Origin: Clostridiales bacterium
GTDB lineage: Bacteria > Bacillota > Clostridia > Lachnospirales > Lachnospiraceae
Assembly: GCA_018365455.1 (NCBI GenBank)
Contig: JAGZJZ010000005.1
Span: forward strand, 131,529-195,528
DNA length: 64,000 bases
Direction of reading: 5' to 3'
In this document: piece after piece, positions 44,385-53,646 of the stretch
Layout: each line of letters starts with the position of its first letter
How positions within the stretch are numbered: the stretch's first letter is position 1
Made by a program: the position numbers and the translations under genes
Notes under the pieces: model-generated
The model's database searches: none
What the model was told of the DNA's origin: nothing
What the model saw: only the letters and a program-made list of their open reading frames with translations

Positions 44385-44807
44385 TTGGATGAAAAAGAGT
44401 ACAGTAATATTTATGCTATACCGGCAAATTACACAGATTCCGGCAAGATTTTTGGCGGAATGCTGGAGCCGAGAAATGCAGTAGAAACAGGGATATTGTT
44501 AGTTATTTTGGGATATCCGGAACTGATTCTGATTCCCATGTCCGGAACGATTCGCATTGTTGTCATGACTCTTACACTTTTACCTCTTGCGGTTCTTTCC
44601 ATGATGGGGATTGACGGCGATTCGCTGTTTCAGTATATCGGACATATCATCCGATATTTTGCGAGCAGGAGAAAACTACATTACAGAAGGGTGGGATACA
44701 GATATGATCCAAAACAGCTCCGAAAAAAGAAAAAAGGCGGCAAAGCAAAGAAAAAAGGCAAAAAAGCCGGAAAAGCTGGAGTTCGTCCAGGACTTCATTC
44801 CAGTTAA
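44385..44807 (+). CDS. PrgI family mating-channel protein (TTG start)
   Basis: A 140-residue protein with two hydrophobic helices (VETGILLVILGYPELILIPM and IRIVVMTLTLLPLAVLSMMG), as in PrgI/TcpE-like proteins. The basic tail KKKKGGKAKKKGKKAGK is unusually rich in lysine. The only usable in-frame start is TTG at 44385, with AGGTGAG upstream. A nearby ATG at 44389 is in another frame. It overlaps the VirB4 gene by 104 bases, so the lysine-rich tail and the VirB4 N terminus share DNA. Confidence 0.8.
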   Translation: MDEKEYSNIYAIPANYTDSGKIFGGMLEPRNAVETGILLVILGYPELILIPMSGTIRIVVMTLTLLPLAVLSMMGIDGDSLFQYIGHIIRYFASRRKLHYRRVGYRYDPKQLRKKKKGGKAKKKGKKAGKAGVRPGLHSS

Positions 44808-47250
44808 AAGTCTCCAGCACGGTATTATTGAAACGACCGATGGGAGATATATTCGGATTCTTGAAATTGAGCCGATTAACTTTATGCTGCGTTCCGGAGA
44901 AGAACAATTTAATATCATATCGTCTTTTGCCAGCTGGTTGAAAATTTCTCCTATGCGGCTTCAGTTTAAGAGTATGACAAGAAAGGCAGACTCAGATAAA
45001 CACATTGCCATGATCCATGAAGAACTGGAAATAGAGGAAAGTGAAGAATGCCGACATCTTGGAGACGGCTATATCCGCCTGATTAAGGAGGTGGGAAGTA
45101 GAGAGGCGCTTACAAGGCGCTTCTTTTTGATTTTCCAGTATGAAGAGATTCGTCGTGGGGATGGGGATGATTTTTCCCAGATTTATGGCATGATGCAGAC
45201 AGCGGAGCAGAATGCCCGCGCTTATTTCCTGCAGTGCGGGAATACGATTCTCCAACAGAAAGACCCGGATGAGGCAACTGCGGAGATTTTATATATGTTT
45301 TTTAACCGCCGGTCCTGTGTGGATGAGCCGTTTTCGTCCCGTGTGAACCGTGTGGTCGTGGATACGATGGCGGCGAAAGACAAGGTCATTGGCGTGGATC
45401 CTATCCCGCAGATTCGCATGGCGCACTTTCTGTCGCCGCGTGGAATTGACTTGACCCACTATAACTATGTCGTGATGGATGGGCTTTATTATTCCTTCTT
45501 GTTCATAAAAGGGAATGGTTATCCGGGTATGGTGCGGGCAGGATGGATGTCGGCCCTTATCAATGCCGGGGACGGGATTGACATAGATATACAGCTGAGG
45601 CGTGAGAACCGAAGCAAGACCATTGACAAGGTGGCGCAGCGCATCCGACTTAACAGAACAAAGCTGAAAAGTATGCAGGATACCAGTACCGACTATGAGG
45701 AATTGACCAATTTCATACAGGCAGGCTACTTTATCAAGAACGGAATTGCCAATAACAATGAGGATCTGTTCTATATGTCTGTGTTCATCACAGTTTCCGC
45801 CAAAGGCTATGAGGAACTGATGTGGCGTAAGCAGCAGATCGTGGATATGTTAAAATCCATGGATATGTACGTAAGTGATTGTAGATTTCAGCAGGAAGCG
45901 GCACTTCGCTCCGTGATGCCGTTTTTGAAGATTGAACCATCACTGGAAAAGAAGTCGAGACGGAATGTGCTGACCAGCGGCGCCGCATCTGCTTATATGT
46001 TTACTTCTTTTGAAATGTCGGACGATACGGGTGTGTTGCTCGGTATCAACCGGCACAATAATTCACTGTGTATCGTGGATCTGTTTAATACGAAGAAAAA
46101 CAAGAACGCCAACCTGAACCTCTTAGGTACCAGCGGCGCAGGCAAGACCTTTACCATGCAGCTTCTGGCGCTCCGCATGAGAATGAGAGGAATCCAGTGT
46201 TTTATCCTGGCTCCAATCAAGGGGCATGAATTCCGCAGGGCCTGCAAGAAAATTGGCGGTGAGTTCATTAAGATCGCCCCTGGTTCTCCGCACTGTATCA
46301 ATATTATGGAGATCCGGCATACCATCTCACCGGAGATGGAATTGATAGATGAGATTGATTACAGCGAAATGGATTCTATGCTGGCTCGTAAGATTCAGCA
46401 GCTGATGACTTTCTTCTCACTCTTGATACCGGATATGTCCAATGAGGAGGAGCAGATGTTGGACGAGGCTTTGATTCAGACCTATGCGAAGTTCGGCATT
46501 ACTCATGACAATGATTCACTGTATATAGACCGCAGCGTATCTCCGCCAAAGATGAAGAAAATGCCGATTATCGGGGATCTCCACAAGGAACTGTTGGAGA
46601 ACCCGATGACAAAGCGCATTGCCATTATCATCAGCCGATTCGTGACAGGCTCAGCCCAGAGTTTCAACCAGCAGACAAACGTGGATCTCAGTAATAAGTA
46701 TATCGTGCTTGACCTTTCAGAATTGAAAGGCAAATTACTTCCGGTCGGGATGTTTATTGCATTGGATTACGTCTGGGATACGGTCAAGGCAGACCGTACC
46801 AAAAAGAAAGCCATAATGATTGATGAAATATGGCAGCTGATTGGCGCCAGTTCCAATCGGATGGCGGCAGAGTTCTGTCTAACCATCTTTAAAACCATAA
46901 GAGGGTTCGGAGGAGCAGCCGTCTCTGCGACACAGGATTTATCTGACTTCTTTGGGCTTGAGGACGGCAAGTATGGACGTGCAATCATCAATAACAGTAA
47001 GAACAAGATTATTTTGAATCTGGAGCCGGATGAGGCCAAGTATGTACAGGAAGTGCTGAAGCTGACAAAAACAGAGATCCGTTCTGTTACCCGGTTTGAA
47101 CGGGGTGAAGCGCTGGTCTGCTCCAACAATAACAAAGTTCCTGTTGTAATCAAAGCTTTCAAAGAGGAGCAGGAAATGATTACGACTGACCGGGCTGAGT
47201 TGGAAGCGTTGCTTAAGGAACGCCAGCAGGAGCAAACGCATTCTGCGTAG
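44704..47250 (+). CDS. virB4: VirB4-family conjugation ATPase
   Basis: An 848-residue ATPase that powers the type IV secretion channel. Walker A is NLLGTSGAGKTF (about 473-484), Walker B is KAIMIDEIWQLIG (Asp707/Glu708), and a late motif reads FGGAAVSATQDLSDFF. The N-terminal 350 residues form the VirB4/CagE-type domain. ATG 44704 is chosen because GAAGGGTGGG is just upstream. The longer frame would run deep into prgI. The N terminus is very basic (RKKAAKQRKKAKK). Confidence 0.92.
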   Translation: MIQNSSEKRKKAAKQRKKAKKPEKLEFVQDFIPVKSLQHGIIETTDGRYIRILEIEPINFMLRSGEEQFNIISSFASWLKISPMRLQFKSMTRKADSDKHIAMIHEELEIEESEECRHLGDGYIRLIKEVGSREALTRRFFLIFQYEEIRRGDGDDFSQIYGMMQTAEQNARAYFLQCGNTILQQKDPDEATAEILYMFFNRRSCVDEPFSSRVNRVVVDTMAAKDKVIGVDPIPQIRMAHFLSPRGIDLTHYNYVVMDGLYYSFLFIKGNGYPGMVRAGWMSALINAGDGIDIDIQLRRENRSKTIDKVAQRIRLNRTKLKSMQDTSTDYEELTNFIQAGYFIKNGIANNNEDLFYMSVFITVSAKGYEELMWRKQQIVDMLKSMDMYVSDCRFQQEAALRSVMPFLKIEPSLEKKSRRNVLTSGAASAYMFTSFEMSDDTGVLLGINRHNNSLCIVDLFNTKKNKNANLNLLGTSGAGKTFTMQLLALRMRMRGIQCFILAPIKGHEFRRACKKIGGEFIKIAPGSPHCINIMEIRHTISPEMELIDEIDYSEMDSMLARKIQQLMTFFSLLIPDMSNEEEQMLDEALIQTYAKFGITHDNDSLYIDRSVSPPKMKKMPIIGDLHKELLENPMTKRIAIIISRFVTGSAQSFNQQTNVDLSNKYIVLDLSELKGKLLPVGMFIALDYVWDTVKADRTKKKAIMIDEIWQLIGASSNRMAAEFCLTIFKTIRGFGGAAVSATQDLSDFFGLEDGKYGRAIINNSKNKIILNLEPDEAKYVQEVLKLTKTEIRSVTRFERGEALVCSNNNKVPVVIKAFKEEQEMITTDRAELEALLKERQQEQTHSA

Positions 47251-47295
47251 AATACGCATTTTAAGGAAAATACTCACAAAAAGGAGGTGTTGCCT

Positions 47296-47847
47296 ATGTT
47301 GCTGCAAGATGAGCAGTATGTTGTAAAATGGCTCTCACAGTACGGAGCCTTGCCGAAAACTCAGATTACACGAATGCTGCAAAAGCCAGCCCAGACCGCA
47401 GATAAAATCCTGCGGAACCTGAAGAAGCAGATGCGGATTGCGGATGTGTCGAGCGGCTATTATATTGGGCTGGATGCAATGGATAAACCGGATCAGAGAA
47501 CGATTCTTGCCGTATGGGTTCTTTTGAAATTCATTGATTATGTAGACCCGATGGCACATTATCCGGCGGTTTATCCATCTCAGCTTTTTTTCTTAAAGGA
47601 GAATACCGGTTACGAAATCGTGGTGTTATACGAAGGTGAGCAGAACCTTTTGAAACTGCTCCAGCCTCAGGAGGATTTGAAGTATATTATCGTTCTTCCC
47701 CGTATTTCTATGGCATATGGGATGCGGCTTCCTCACGCTCCCTGCCTGTTTGCGACAGTGGACTTTCAGGGGGACGAGGAGCCGGGGGTTACTTTCTATT
47801 CAGAGGAGGCAGTGAGCGATGACGAAATTTCTGGACACGTTGGATAA
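47296..47847 (+). CDS. hypothetical conjugation-operon protein (DUF5697-like)
   Basis: A 183-residue protein. The N-terminal 55 residues (YVVKWLSQYGALPKTQITRML...ILRNLKKQMRIADVS) look like a winged helix. The rest is an alpha/beta domain with FFLKENTGYEIVVLYEGEQNLLKLLQPQEDLKYIIVLP. I link it to DUF5697, found after VirB4 in such ICEs. The ATG at 47296 follows AAAGGAGGTG. It overlaps the next gene by 29 bases. Confidence 0.65.
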   Translation: MLLQDEQYVVKWLSQYGALPKTQITRMLQKPAQTADKILRNLKKQMRIADVSSGYYIGLDAMDKPDQRTILAVWVLLKFIDYVDPMAHYPAVYPSQLFFLKENTGYEIVVLYEGEQNLLKLLQPQEDLKYIIVLPRISMAYGMRLPHAPCLFATVDFQGDEEPGVTFYSEEAVSDDEISGHVG

Positions 47848-48490
47848 GATTGGGAGATTGGATAAGAAATTGCAGGAGCAGCTTGCTTCTGTACAATGGT
47901 TTTGTGAAAACGGGAGTATCTATGAAGCTTATCTGCATTCTCTTAATCTGGAAGAAACGGCGGAGCGGCTGGTGCTTCTGACGCGGGTGCTTCCCGCGTA
48001 TACCGGCGTGCGGAATGCAAAGCTTGAGGTGGAGCACCGGATAAAGGATTGTATTCCCGTAGAAATTGGTTTTACAGAGGAGCGTTGGTTTTGCCTTCGC
48101 ATCCCAGCATTGCTCCCAAAGAAGGCGGGCGGGTCAGCGGATTATATCCGCTCTTTCTTATATCCTGCCATGCGAGCCTTTTTTGAAAAGCGACCGCCTG
48201 TGCGGTATCAGGATTGTGTTCTGATTTACCGTCATGTATATGACAGAGCCAGACCCGAAAGAAAAATGCGGGATCATGATAACATTGAAATCAACATGGT
48301 TTCAGATATTGTTGCCATGTATGTGATGCCGGACGACAGTCCGGCGGTATGCTCTCACTATTACTGTAGCACAGCAGGACAGGAGGAACGGACGGAGGTA
48401 TATGTGGTGCCGAAGAAAGAATTTCCTATATGGCTGGCTATGGAAAACGCAATGCCGGATGAGGGGGTGGAACTCTATGAAAAAAGGTAA
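47819..48490 (+). CDS. hypothetical ICE protein with RusA-like motifs (DUF6100-like)
   Basis: A 223-residue protein. Residues 70-215 hold PVEIGFTEERWFCLRIPALLPKK, then RMRDHDN-like MRDHDNIEINMVSDIVAMYVMPDDSP and ERTEVYVVP. The HDN plus DDSP plus final beta strand resembles RusA Holliday-junction resolvases (which use D..N..K and DD). The first 60 residues are a helical extension. I recall DUF6100 for this type. Catalytic function is a guess. It starts inside the preceding gene. Confidence 0.6.
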   Translation: MTKFLDTLDKIGRLDKKLQEQLASVQWFCENGSIYEAYLHSLNLEETAERLVLLTRVLPAYTGVRNAKLEVEHRIKDCIPVEIGFTEERWFCLRIPALLPKKAGGSADYIRSFLYPAMRAFFEKRPPVRYQDCVLIYRHVYDRARPERKMRDHDNIEINMVSDIVAMYVMPDDSPAVCSHYYCSTAGQEERTEVYVVPKKEFPIWLAMENAMPDEGVELYEKR

Positions 48491-48653
48491 ATTGAGCCGT
48501 AAAAACCTATGTAAAAACGGAATTTTTTTGGACAAGAAAAATTACATATATTCCAAAAGGAGCAAAAAGCCCAGTAGAGCAGCGATTTGGGGACGTATTT
48601 ACGCTGGAAATTCCGACAAAGAGAGCAGTCATGTTGTCGGAAAATGCTTATGA
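48477..48653 (+). CDS. small basic hypothetical protein
   Basis: A 58-residue Lys/Arg-rich product starting MKKGKLSRKNLCKNGIF, with no recognised domain. It starts inside the end of the RusA-like gene with GGGGTGG upstream and ends 15 bases before the next start, filling an otherwise empty gap. Support is position and ribosome binding site only. Confidence 0.4.
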   Translation: MKKGKLSRKNLCKNGIFLDKKNYIYSKRSKKPSRAAIWGRIYAGNSDKESSHVVGKCL

Positions 48654-48668
48654 GCGGAGGTGAGTGCT

Positions 48669-49823
48669 ATGGTGCATTTTCGCCCGGGCAGTCAGGTCTG
48701 GCAGCTCGTCATGCTTCTCTCATTTTTGGGAGAGTTCCCATTTCATAGCCTTTCCCTGCTTGGGAGTGAGCGGGTCTATAAGGCTCTCGTTTCCAGGCTG
48801 ACTACGCTTCAGACGATTCGCAACTATCATTCCTGTGATGAAATCACCTGCCGCCTGCTGACCATATCTGGAAAAGGGGCAGGAAAAAGCATCCGGCTCT
48901 ATAAGGGTGCACTTCCCATACTGGAATGGCTTTATCCGGGTGTGTATGAATATTATATGGACTCATTCTGGAAACATCGTTTTCCGGGTGATGCCTCGCA
49001 CCGGGATAGGAATCATCGTGTTTCAGAGGGTGCGGCAATGTGTATGAAAGCCGGTATGGAGGCAAGACCTTATCTTCTCCCCAGACTTCAGAACCGGGAG
49101 ATGCTGCAGGTTATACCTGACAAGCCCTGTTTTTATCTGGCAAAGGATATGAAAAAAGTCGGAGAGACAGAGATGAACAAGACGATGTTCACCCGTATGG
49201 CCGGCGCAATATTTTCTTCCAGCAATTGTTATGCTGTTTATAATACAAGGGATGCCGTAATGAAGTGGAGCGGCATGGGTGAGTTTAAAGCTCTCCACAG
49301 CCTGATCGAGCTTACAAGACTGAATGCCGGTATTTCTGAGGTAGACTCAGCGATACTATTTGGCCGGTCTGGAGAGATAGCCCTGCGGACACTGTTAGAA
49401 TCAGACAAAACCAGGCGGTTGGAGTTTCGTTTCGATTCCATTTACCGCCATATCCATTTTATCCCAATGAACGGGGATGGCATCCGGCAGCTGCGTCTCT
49501 TTTCTGTACCAGACTGGAAAGCGCAGCTCCTTGAACTTTTATTTGAGCCTGAGGTCAGATCCTACGATCGAGGGCTTTTTGAATATGACGCCTGTGTGGA
49601 CGACGTAAATATCTTATCGCATCTGGACGGGGACATTGCAAGACTCATTCGTTTTCGGGAAGCAATTGAAAACCGAACCGGACAGTTTGAGGTTCTATGT
49701 TTTCCCCATCAGACGCACTTCCTCCGGGAATACTTGGGCGGGCTTGCCAGCATCAAAACCATCGGAATGGACTCGGTGGAAGAGGAGCTTTGCCCAGAAA
49801 GGAGGAATTTGCTTGAAAGATAA
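48669..49823 (+). CDS. replication-relaxation-like ICE protein
   Basis: A 384-residue protein. The N terminus (SQVWQLVMLLSFLGEFPFHSLSLLGSERVYKALVSRLTTLQTI) looks like a winged helix, then a (H)RNHRVSEGAAMCMKAG segment and an alpha/beta C-terminal half. Such proteins next to TraG/VirD4 genes are usually grouped as replication-relaxation (PF13814). The match here is by eye and tentative. ATG 48669 follows CGGAGG. It overlaps the VirD4 gene by 11 bases. Confidence 0.55.
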   Translation: MVHFRPGSQVWQLVMLLSFLGEFPFHSLSLLGSERVYKALVSRLTTLQTIRNYHSCDEITCRLLTISGKGAGKSIRLYKGALPILEWLYPGVYEYYMDSFWKHRFPGDASHRDRNHRVSEGAAMCMKAGMEARPYLLPRLQNREMLQVIPDKPCFYLAKDMKKVGETEMNKTMFTRMAGAIFSSSNCYAVYNTRDAVMKWSGMGEFKALHSLIELTRLNAGISEVDSAILFGRSGEIALRTLLESDKTRRLEFRFDSIYRHIHFIPMNGDGIRQLRLFSVPDWKAQLLELLFEPEVRSYDRGLFEYDACVDDVNILSHLDGDIARLIRFREAIENRTGQFEVLCFPHQTHFLREYLGGLASIKTIGMDSVEEELCPERRNLLER

Positions 49824-51675
49824 AAAAAGAACGGCTGCCATTGTGGCGGCCATCATACTGGGATGCGCAGCGTTTTTATATCTTGGTGGAATGCTTGGCC
49901 AGTTGTTTACAAACTACGCAGCATGGATGCAGGCAGACGGGCTTGCAGGCGAGGCCGCCATGAAACCGGTCAGCTGGAATCCTGCGGTCTGTTTCCCAAT
50001 GGCGTTTACCCCAGACGGGCTGAAAGGTATGCTTGGAACCCTGATCCTTGGCGGAGGGATTTTTGCTTACATCAAGCTTCACGATAAGTTTGATGGAAAA
50101 AGCTATGACCCCAGAGGCTTCACCAAAAGCAAGTCAGGGATCTATGGAACCGCCTCATGGATGGAAGAAAAAGAAATGCGTGAGGTACTGGAGGTGTCTT
50201 CTGTTGATAAGGCTGAAGGAACGATTCTGGGTGAGTATAAGGGAAAAGCGGTCTGTATGCCAAAAGACACCAGACTCAATCGACACATCGCCATATTTGG
50301 TGCGTCGGGCACCATGAAATCCCGGGCAATCATCCGGAATTCACTGTTTCAGGCACTAAAGCGTGGCGAATCCGTGATTATCACAGACAGTAAAGCCGAA
50401 CTGTATGCAGACACAGCAGAAATGTACCGGCAGGCAGGCTATGAGGTGAAGATTTACAATCTCGTCACACCTGAGCATGGAGATTCGTGGAACTGTATGT
50501 CAGACTTAAACGGTGATACCCTAATGGCACAAGTGCTGACCAATGTTATTATCGGCAATACCAGTTCTGGTAAAGGAGATCACTTTTGGGATAACGGAGA
50601 GGGCAATCTTTTAAAGGCTCTGATTCTTCTGGTAGACCAGGATAGAACCCGAAGTCCGGACATGAAGCACCTTACTGCAGTATACCAGCTTCTGACTCAG
50701 AACAGTGAGCGACAGCTGACAGCCATGTTCGATAAGCTTCCCTTTGACCATCCGGCGAGGGCGCCTTTTAATCTGTTTGCCCAGTCCAGCGATACTGTAA
50801 AATCAGGAATTATTTTAGGTCTCGGCACGCGGCTGCAAGTGCTGCAAAACCAGGCAGTGCAACGGATTACAAGTCAGTCTGACATTGATCTGACCTCTCC
50901 TGCCAGACACAGATGCGCATATTATATTATCCTGAGCGATCAAGATGCCACCATGGCATTCCTGTCATCGCTCTTTTTTTCGTTCATGTTTATTAAATTA
51001 ACTCGCTATGCAGACAGCCGGCCAAACGGCCGTTGCGATGTGCCCGTAAATTTGATCTTGGATGAGTTTAACAACGTGGGCCGCATCGGTGGTGCAGAGG
51101 ACGGATCAGATTTTGCCCGTTCTCTTTCGGTGGTGCGTTCCAGAGACATCCGTGTGATGCTGGCAGTGCAGAGCCTGGGTCAGTTACAGAACCGGTATCC
51201 AAATAATCTGTGGGCCGAAATCATCGGCAACTGCGACATCCAGCTGATGCTTGGATGTACGGATGAGGTTACGGCTGAGTATATCTCAGCAAGATCTGGA
51301 GATATGTCCGTGCAGGTAAATTCTACTATGACGGTGAGGCAAACCATTGCAGTCGCTCAGGTCATACCCCAGTACCGTCATACTGAGGGTCAGGGACGAA
51401 GGCGGCTCCTGACTCCGGATGAGGTCCTACGGCTTCCAAACGAAGAAATGCTCTGCGTCATACGAGGCTGCAATCTCTTGAAGCTTGAAAAACTGGATTT
51501 TACAAAACATCCCATGTCAAGACAGATTGTGAGAGCATCCATCATGGATTACCAGCCAGCAACAATATTTACTGCACCGATACTTAGTGAACCAGTTCCA
51601 GTAGCAGAGCCGGAGAAAAAGCCGGCACGTAAAAAAAGCCTTTACAGCTCGGCAAAACCGCCGGCTGAATTTTAA
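49813..51675 (+). CDS. virD4: VirD4/TraG type IV coupling protein (TTG start)
   Basis: A 620-residue coupling ATPase that brings the relaxosome to the channel. Two N-terminal transmembrane segments lie at about 8-32 and 75-95. Walker A is FGASGTMKSRAI (Gly163 onward), Walker B is NLILDEFNNVGRI (Asp417), with VRSRDIRVMLAVQSLGQLQNRYP and GNCDIQLMLGC downstream. The start is TTG at 49813 with AGGAGG seven bases away. No ATG fits. The C-terminal 60 residues are Pro/Lys-rich. Confidence 0.92.
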   Translation: MKDKKRTAAIVAAIILGCAAFLYLGGMLGQLFTNYAAWMQADGLAGEAAMKPVSWNPAVCFPMAFTPDGLKGMLGTLILGGGIFAYIKLHDKFDGKSYDPRGFTKSKSGIYGTASWMEEKEMREVLEVSSVDKAEGTILGEYKGKAVCMPKDTRLNRHIAIFGASGTMKSRAIIRNSLFQALKRGESVIITDSKAELYADTAEMYRQAGYEVKIYNLVTPEHGDSWNCMSDLNGDTLMAQVLTNVIIGNTSSGKGDHFWDNGEGNLLKALILLVDQDRTRSPDMKHLTAVYQLLTQNSERQLTAMFDKLPFDHPARAPFNLFAQSSDTVKSGIILGLGTRLQVLQNQAVQRITSQSDIDLTSPARHRCAYYIILSDQDATMAFLSSLFFSFMFIKLTRYADSRPNGRCDVPVNLILDEFNNVGRIGGAEDGSDFARSLSVVRSRDIRVMLAVQSLGQLQNRYPNNLWAEIIGNCDIQLMLGCTDEVTAEYISARSGDMSVQVNSTMTVRQTIAVAQVIPQYRHTEGQGRRRLLTPDEVLRLPNEEMLCVIRGCNLLKLEKLDFTKHPMSRQIVRASIMDYQPATIFTAPILSEPVPVAEPEKKPARKKSLYSSAKPPAEF

Positions 51676-51695
51676 ATTTACAGGAGGTACTAATT

Positions 51696-53108
51696 ATGGC
51701 AACAAAAAAACAAGAAAAGCTTTCCGGTGAGGAAATTCTGCAGGAAACAACCCCTCAGACTGATGGGAATCCGGAGCTTGAGGAGCTGTCCCAGCCTGAA
51801 GACGACTCCCCGGATCCGGAGCTGTCCCAGACTGATACAGAGGATTCCCTGGAGAGAGTCTCTTCAGAGGAATTCAGAGATTCAGATTCTGAAGGTGAAA
51901 TTCGCCCTCAGACTGATATGGAAATGGCTGATGGGAAGCCGCCTTCGGAGCCGGAAGAGAAAATATCTTCCCAGACCGATGCAGATTCTCCCAGAGATGA
52001 TATCTCTTCAGAAAACGCGTTAGGCGAAGAGCCCTCTCAGGAGGACGTTTCTCAGACTGAGCCGGAAAAGGTGAAAAAGCCCCGCGGGCGTAAGAAGACT
52101 AAGGAAAATACATCTCAGTCTGACACAGAAGCAAATCCCGAGGGAAAAAATATCGCCGACGGCGTCGAGGAGGCGCCTAAGCCAAGAAAAAGGCGTGTAT
52201 CTGTCAGACCGACAACACCGGTGCTGACAATTGATGACCAGCTCAGCGTCGAGACGGATGCTGAAAAAGCCAAAAATGATTTGCTGGATCTGCTGGAATC
52301 CCAGAAAACCGGGCGCATTCTGACTGGAACCATTCAGGGCGTAGAGCGTCCCGAGGACAACCCATCCCGTTCTTTCGCAGTCATTTACCACGGTGAGTTC
52401 AAAGTCATCATTCCTGCAGAGGAAGCGGTAGAACCGCCAGCGGATTATCGTGGAAGGCTTCCGGAGGACGTGCTGCATTACATGCTTACTAAGCGTCTGG
52501 GTGCGGAGGTGGATTATATCGTCAAAGGAATTGATCCGTCATCCGGCATTGCGGCAGCGAGTCGTCTGGAGGCGATGAAGGCAAAACGCAAGCAGTATTA
52601 TCTGGGTACAGACAGGGATGGGAACAATCTGCTTTACTCAGGTGTGTGTGCAGAAGCCAGAATCGTATCAGTGATTCGTGCCGGCATTTTCGTGGATCTC
52701 TTCGGGCTGGAGATTTACATTCCACTCAGGGAACTCAGTTACCAGAGATGGATGGACGCAGCAGCGCATTTCCAGCCCGGGCAACGTATCCTGGTAAAAG
52801 TGCTTGAGGTGGACCGCAGTGATCGGAACCATGTCAAGGCAACAGCCTCGGTCAAGCAGTCTGGGGAAAACCCGTATGAGAAAGCACTGCGCAGATATTC
52901 CGTCGGCAACCGCTATGTGGGTACAGTCAGTATGGTGGATACCAACGGTGTGTTTGTGGCATTGGATGGCGGTATCGACTGTTTGTGCAGTTATCCCAAG
53001 CGTGGCCGTCCGCCCAGAGGTTCGAGAGTGACCGTCAGAATTTTGGGAATCAACCATGACTCCAACAGGATTTGGGGCGCCATCACACATATCGCTGCCC
53101 CCAGATAA
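51696..53108 (+). CDS. S1-domain protein with long acidic disordered N terminus
   Basis: A 470-residue protein. Residues 1-165 are low-complexity Glu/Ser/Asp/Pro with recurrent SQTD motifs, ending in basic clusters (KKPRGRKKTKE, KPRKRRVSVRP). Two OB/S1-like domains follow: YSGVCAEARIVSVIRAGIFVDLFGLEIYIPLREL (about 310-370) and VGTVSMVDTNGVFVALDGGIDCLCSYPKRGRPPRGS (about 408-450). S1 proteins are recurrent next to VirD4 in Clostridia ICEs. RNA binding is expected, the target unknown. CAGGAGG precedes the ATG. Confidence 0.75.
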   Translation: MATKKQEKLSGEEILQETTPQTDGNPELEELSQPEDDSPDPELSQTDTEDSLERVSSEEFRDSDSEGEIRPQTDMEMADGKPPSEPEEKISSQTDADSPRDDISSENALGEEPSQEDVSQTEPEKVKKPRGRKKTKENTSQSDTEANPEGKNIADGVEEAPKPRKRRVSVRPTTPVLTIDDQLSVETDAEKAKNDLLDLLESQKTGRILTGTIQGVERPEDNPSRSFAVIYHGEFKVIIPAEEAVEPPADYRGRLPEDVLHYMLTKRLGAEVDYIVKGIDPSSGIAAASRLEAMKAKRKQYYLGTDRDGNNLLYSGVCAEARIVSVIRAGIFVDLFGLEIYIPLRELSYQRWMDAAAHFQPGQRILVKVLEVDRSDRNHVKATASVKQSGENPYEKALRRYSVGNRYVGTVSMVDTNGVFVALDGGIDCLCSYPKRGRPPRGSRVTVRILGINHDSNRIWGAITHIAAPR

Positions 53109-53144
53109 TATATGAAACTCAATCTGAGAGAAAGGAGGAAATCC

Positions 53145-53558
53145 ATGAACCATTGTGATCTCAGCCAGTCTGAGCAGAGGAAGCGCAAAGAGATTGCCGA
53201 GCATACACGAAAGATGATCCTGTCTGAACTGGAAATCGAAAGTCAGGACGAAATATCCCTGATGGCAGGATACCGGGATTATTATCTGCAGATTTCGTTT
53301 TCCGAGCTTCATCCACTTTTGGTATTCTGCCTGGCCAAGGCACTTGAAAAGCCGAGCACCGCCAGACAGAGACAGATGACAAACGAACTGAATCTGCACA
53401 GTATTCTCGGCAGCCATGCCATCAATGATGAGGTCGGCTGCTATTCTTACCGTGCAACTCAGTGGCTTGATGCAGAACTGGATGCGCCGCGTTTTTTTGA
53501 AATACTTGACCGGTGCGTTGATGAGGCGGACCGTGGATATGTAAAATTAACAGCATAA
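53145..53558 (+). CDS. hypothetical ICE protein
   Basis: A 137-residue helical and beta protein with no recognised family. NDEVGCYSYRATQWLDAELDAPRFFEILDRCVDEA is faintly YbjN-like. The ATG at 53145 follows AAAGGAGGAAAT. A longer reading frame from 53112 has no ribosome binding site. It closes the transfer operon before a strong terminator. Confidence 0.55.
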   Translation: MNHCDLSQSEQRKRKEIAEHTRKMILSELEIESQDEISLMAGYRDYYLQISFSELHPLLVFCLAKALEKPSTARQRQMTNELNLHSILGSHAINDEVGCYSYRATQWLDAELDAPRFFEILDRCVDEADRGYVKLTA

Positions 53559-53574
53559 TCAGTATAGAGGCAGG

Positions 53575-53601
53575 AACCCCGGTTTAATTTCCGGGGTTTT
53601 T
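53575..53601 (+). terminator. terminator before the adhesin gene
   Basis: AACCCCGG / CCGGGGTT perfect 8-bp stem, 8-base loop, then five T. It ends 45 bases before the adhesin start. Confidence 0.88.
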
Positions 53602-53646
53602 ATTCTGTCATGCTACGAATTAATTATTAAAATCAGGAGGAAACGT

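Noticed and set aside
44611..44703. Longer VirB4 start inside prgI
   Set aside because: There is no ribosome binding site, and the added residues do not look like a VirB4 N terminus. ATG 44704 has GAAGGGTGGG upstream.
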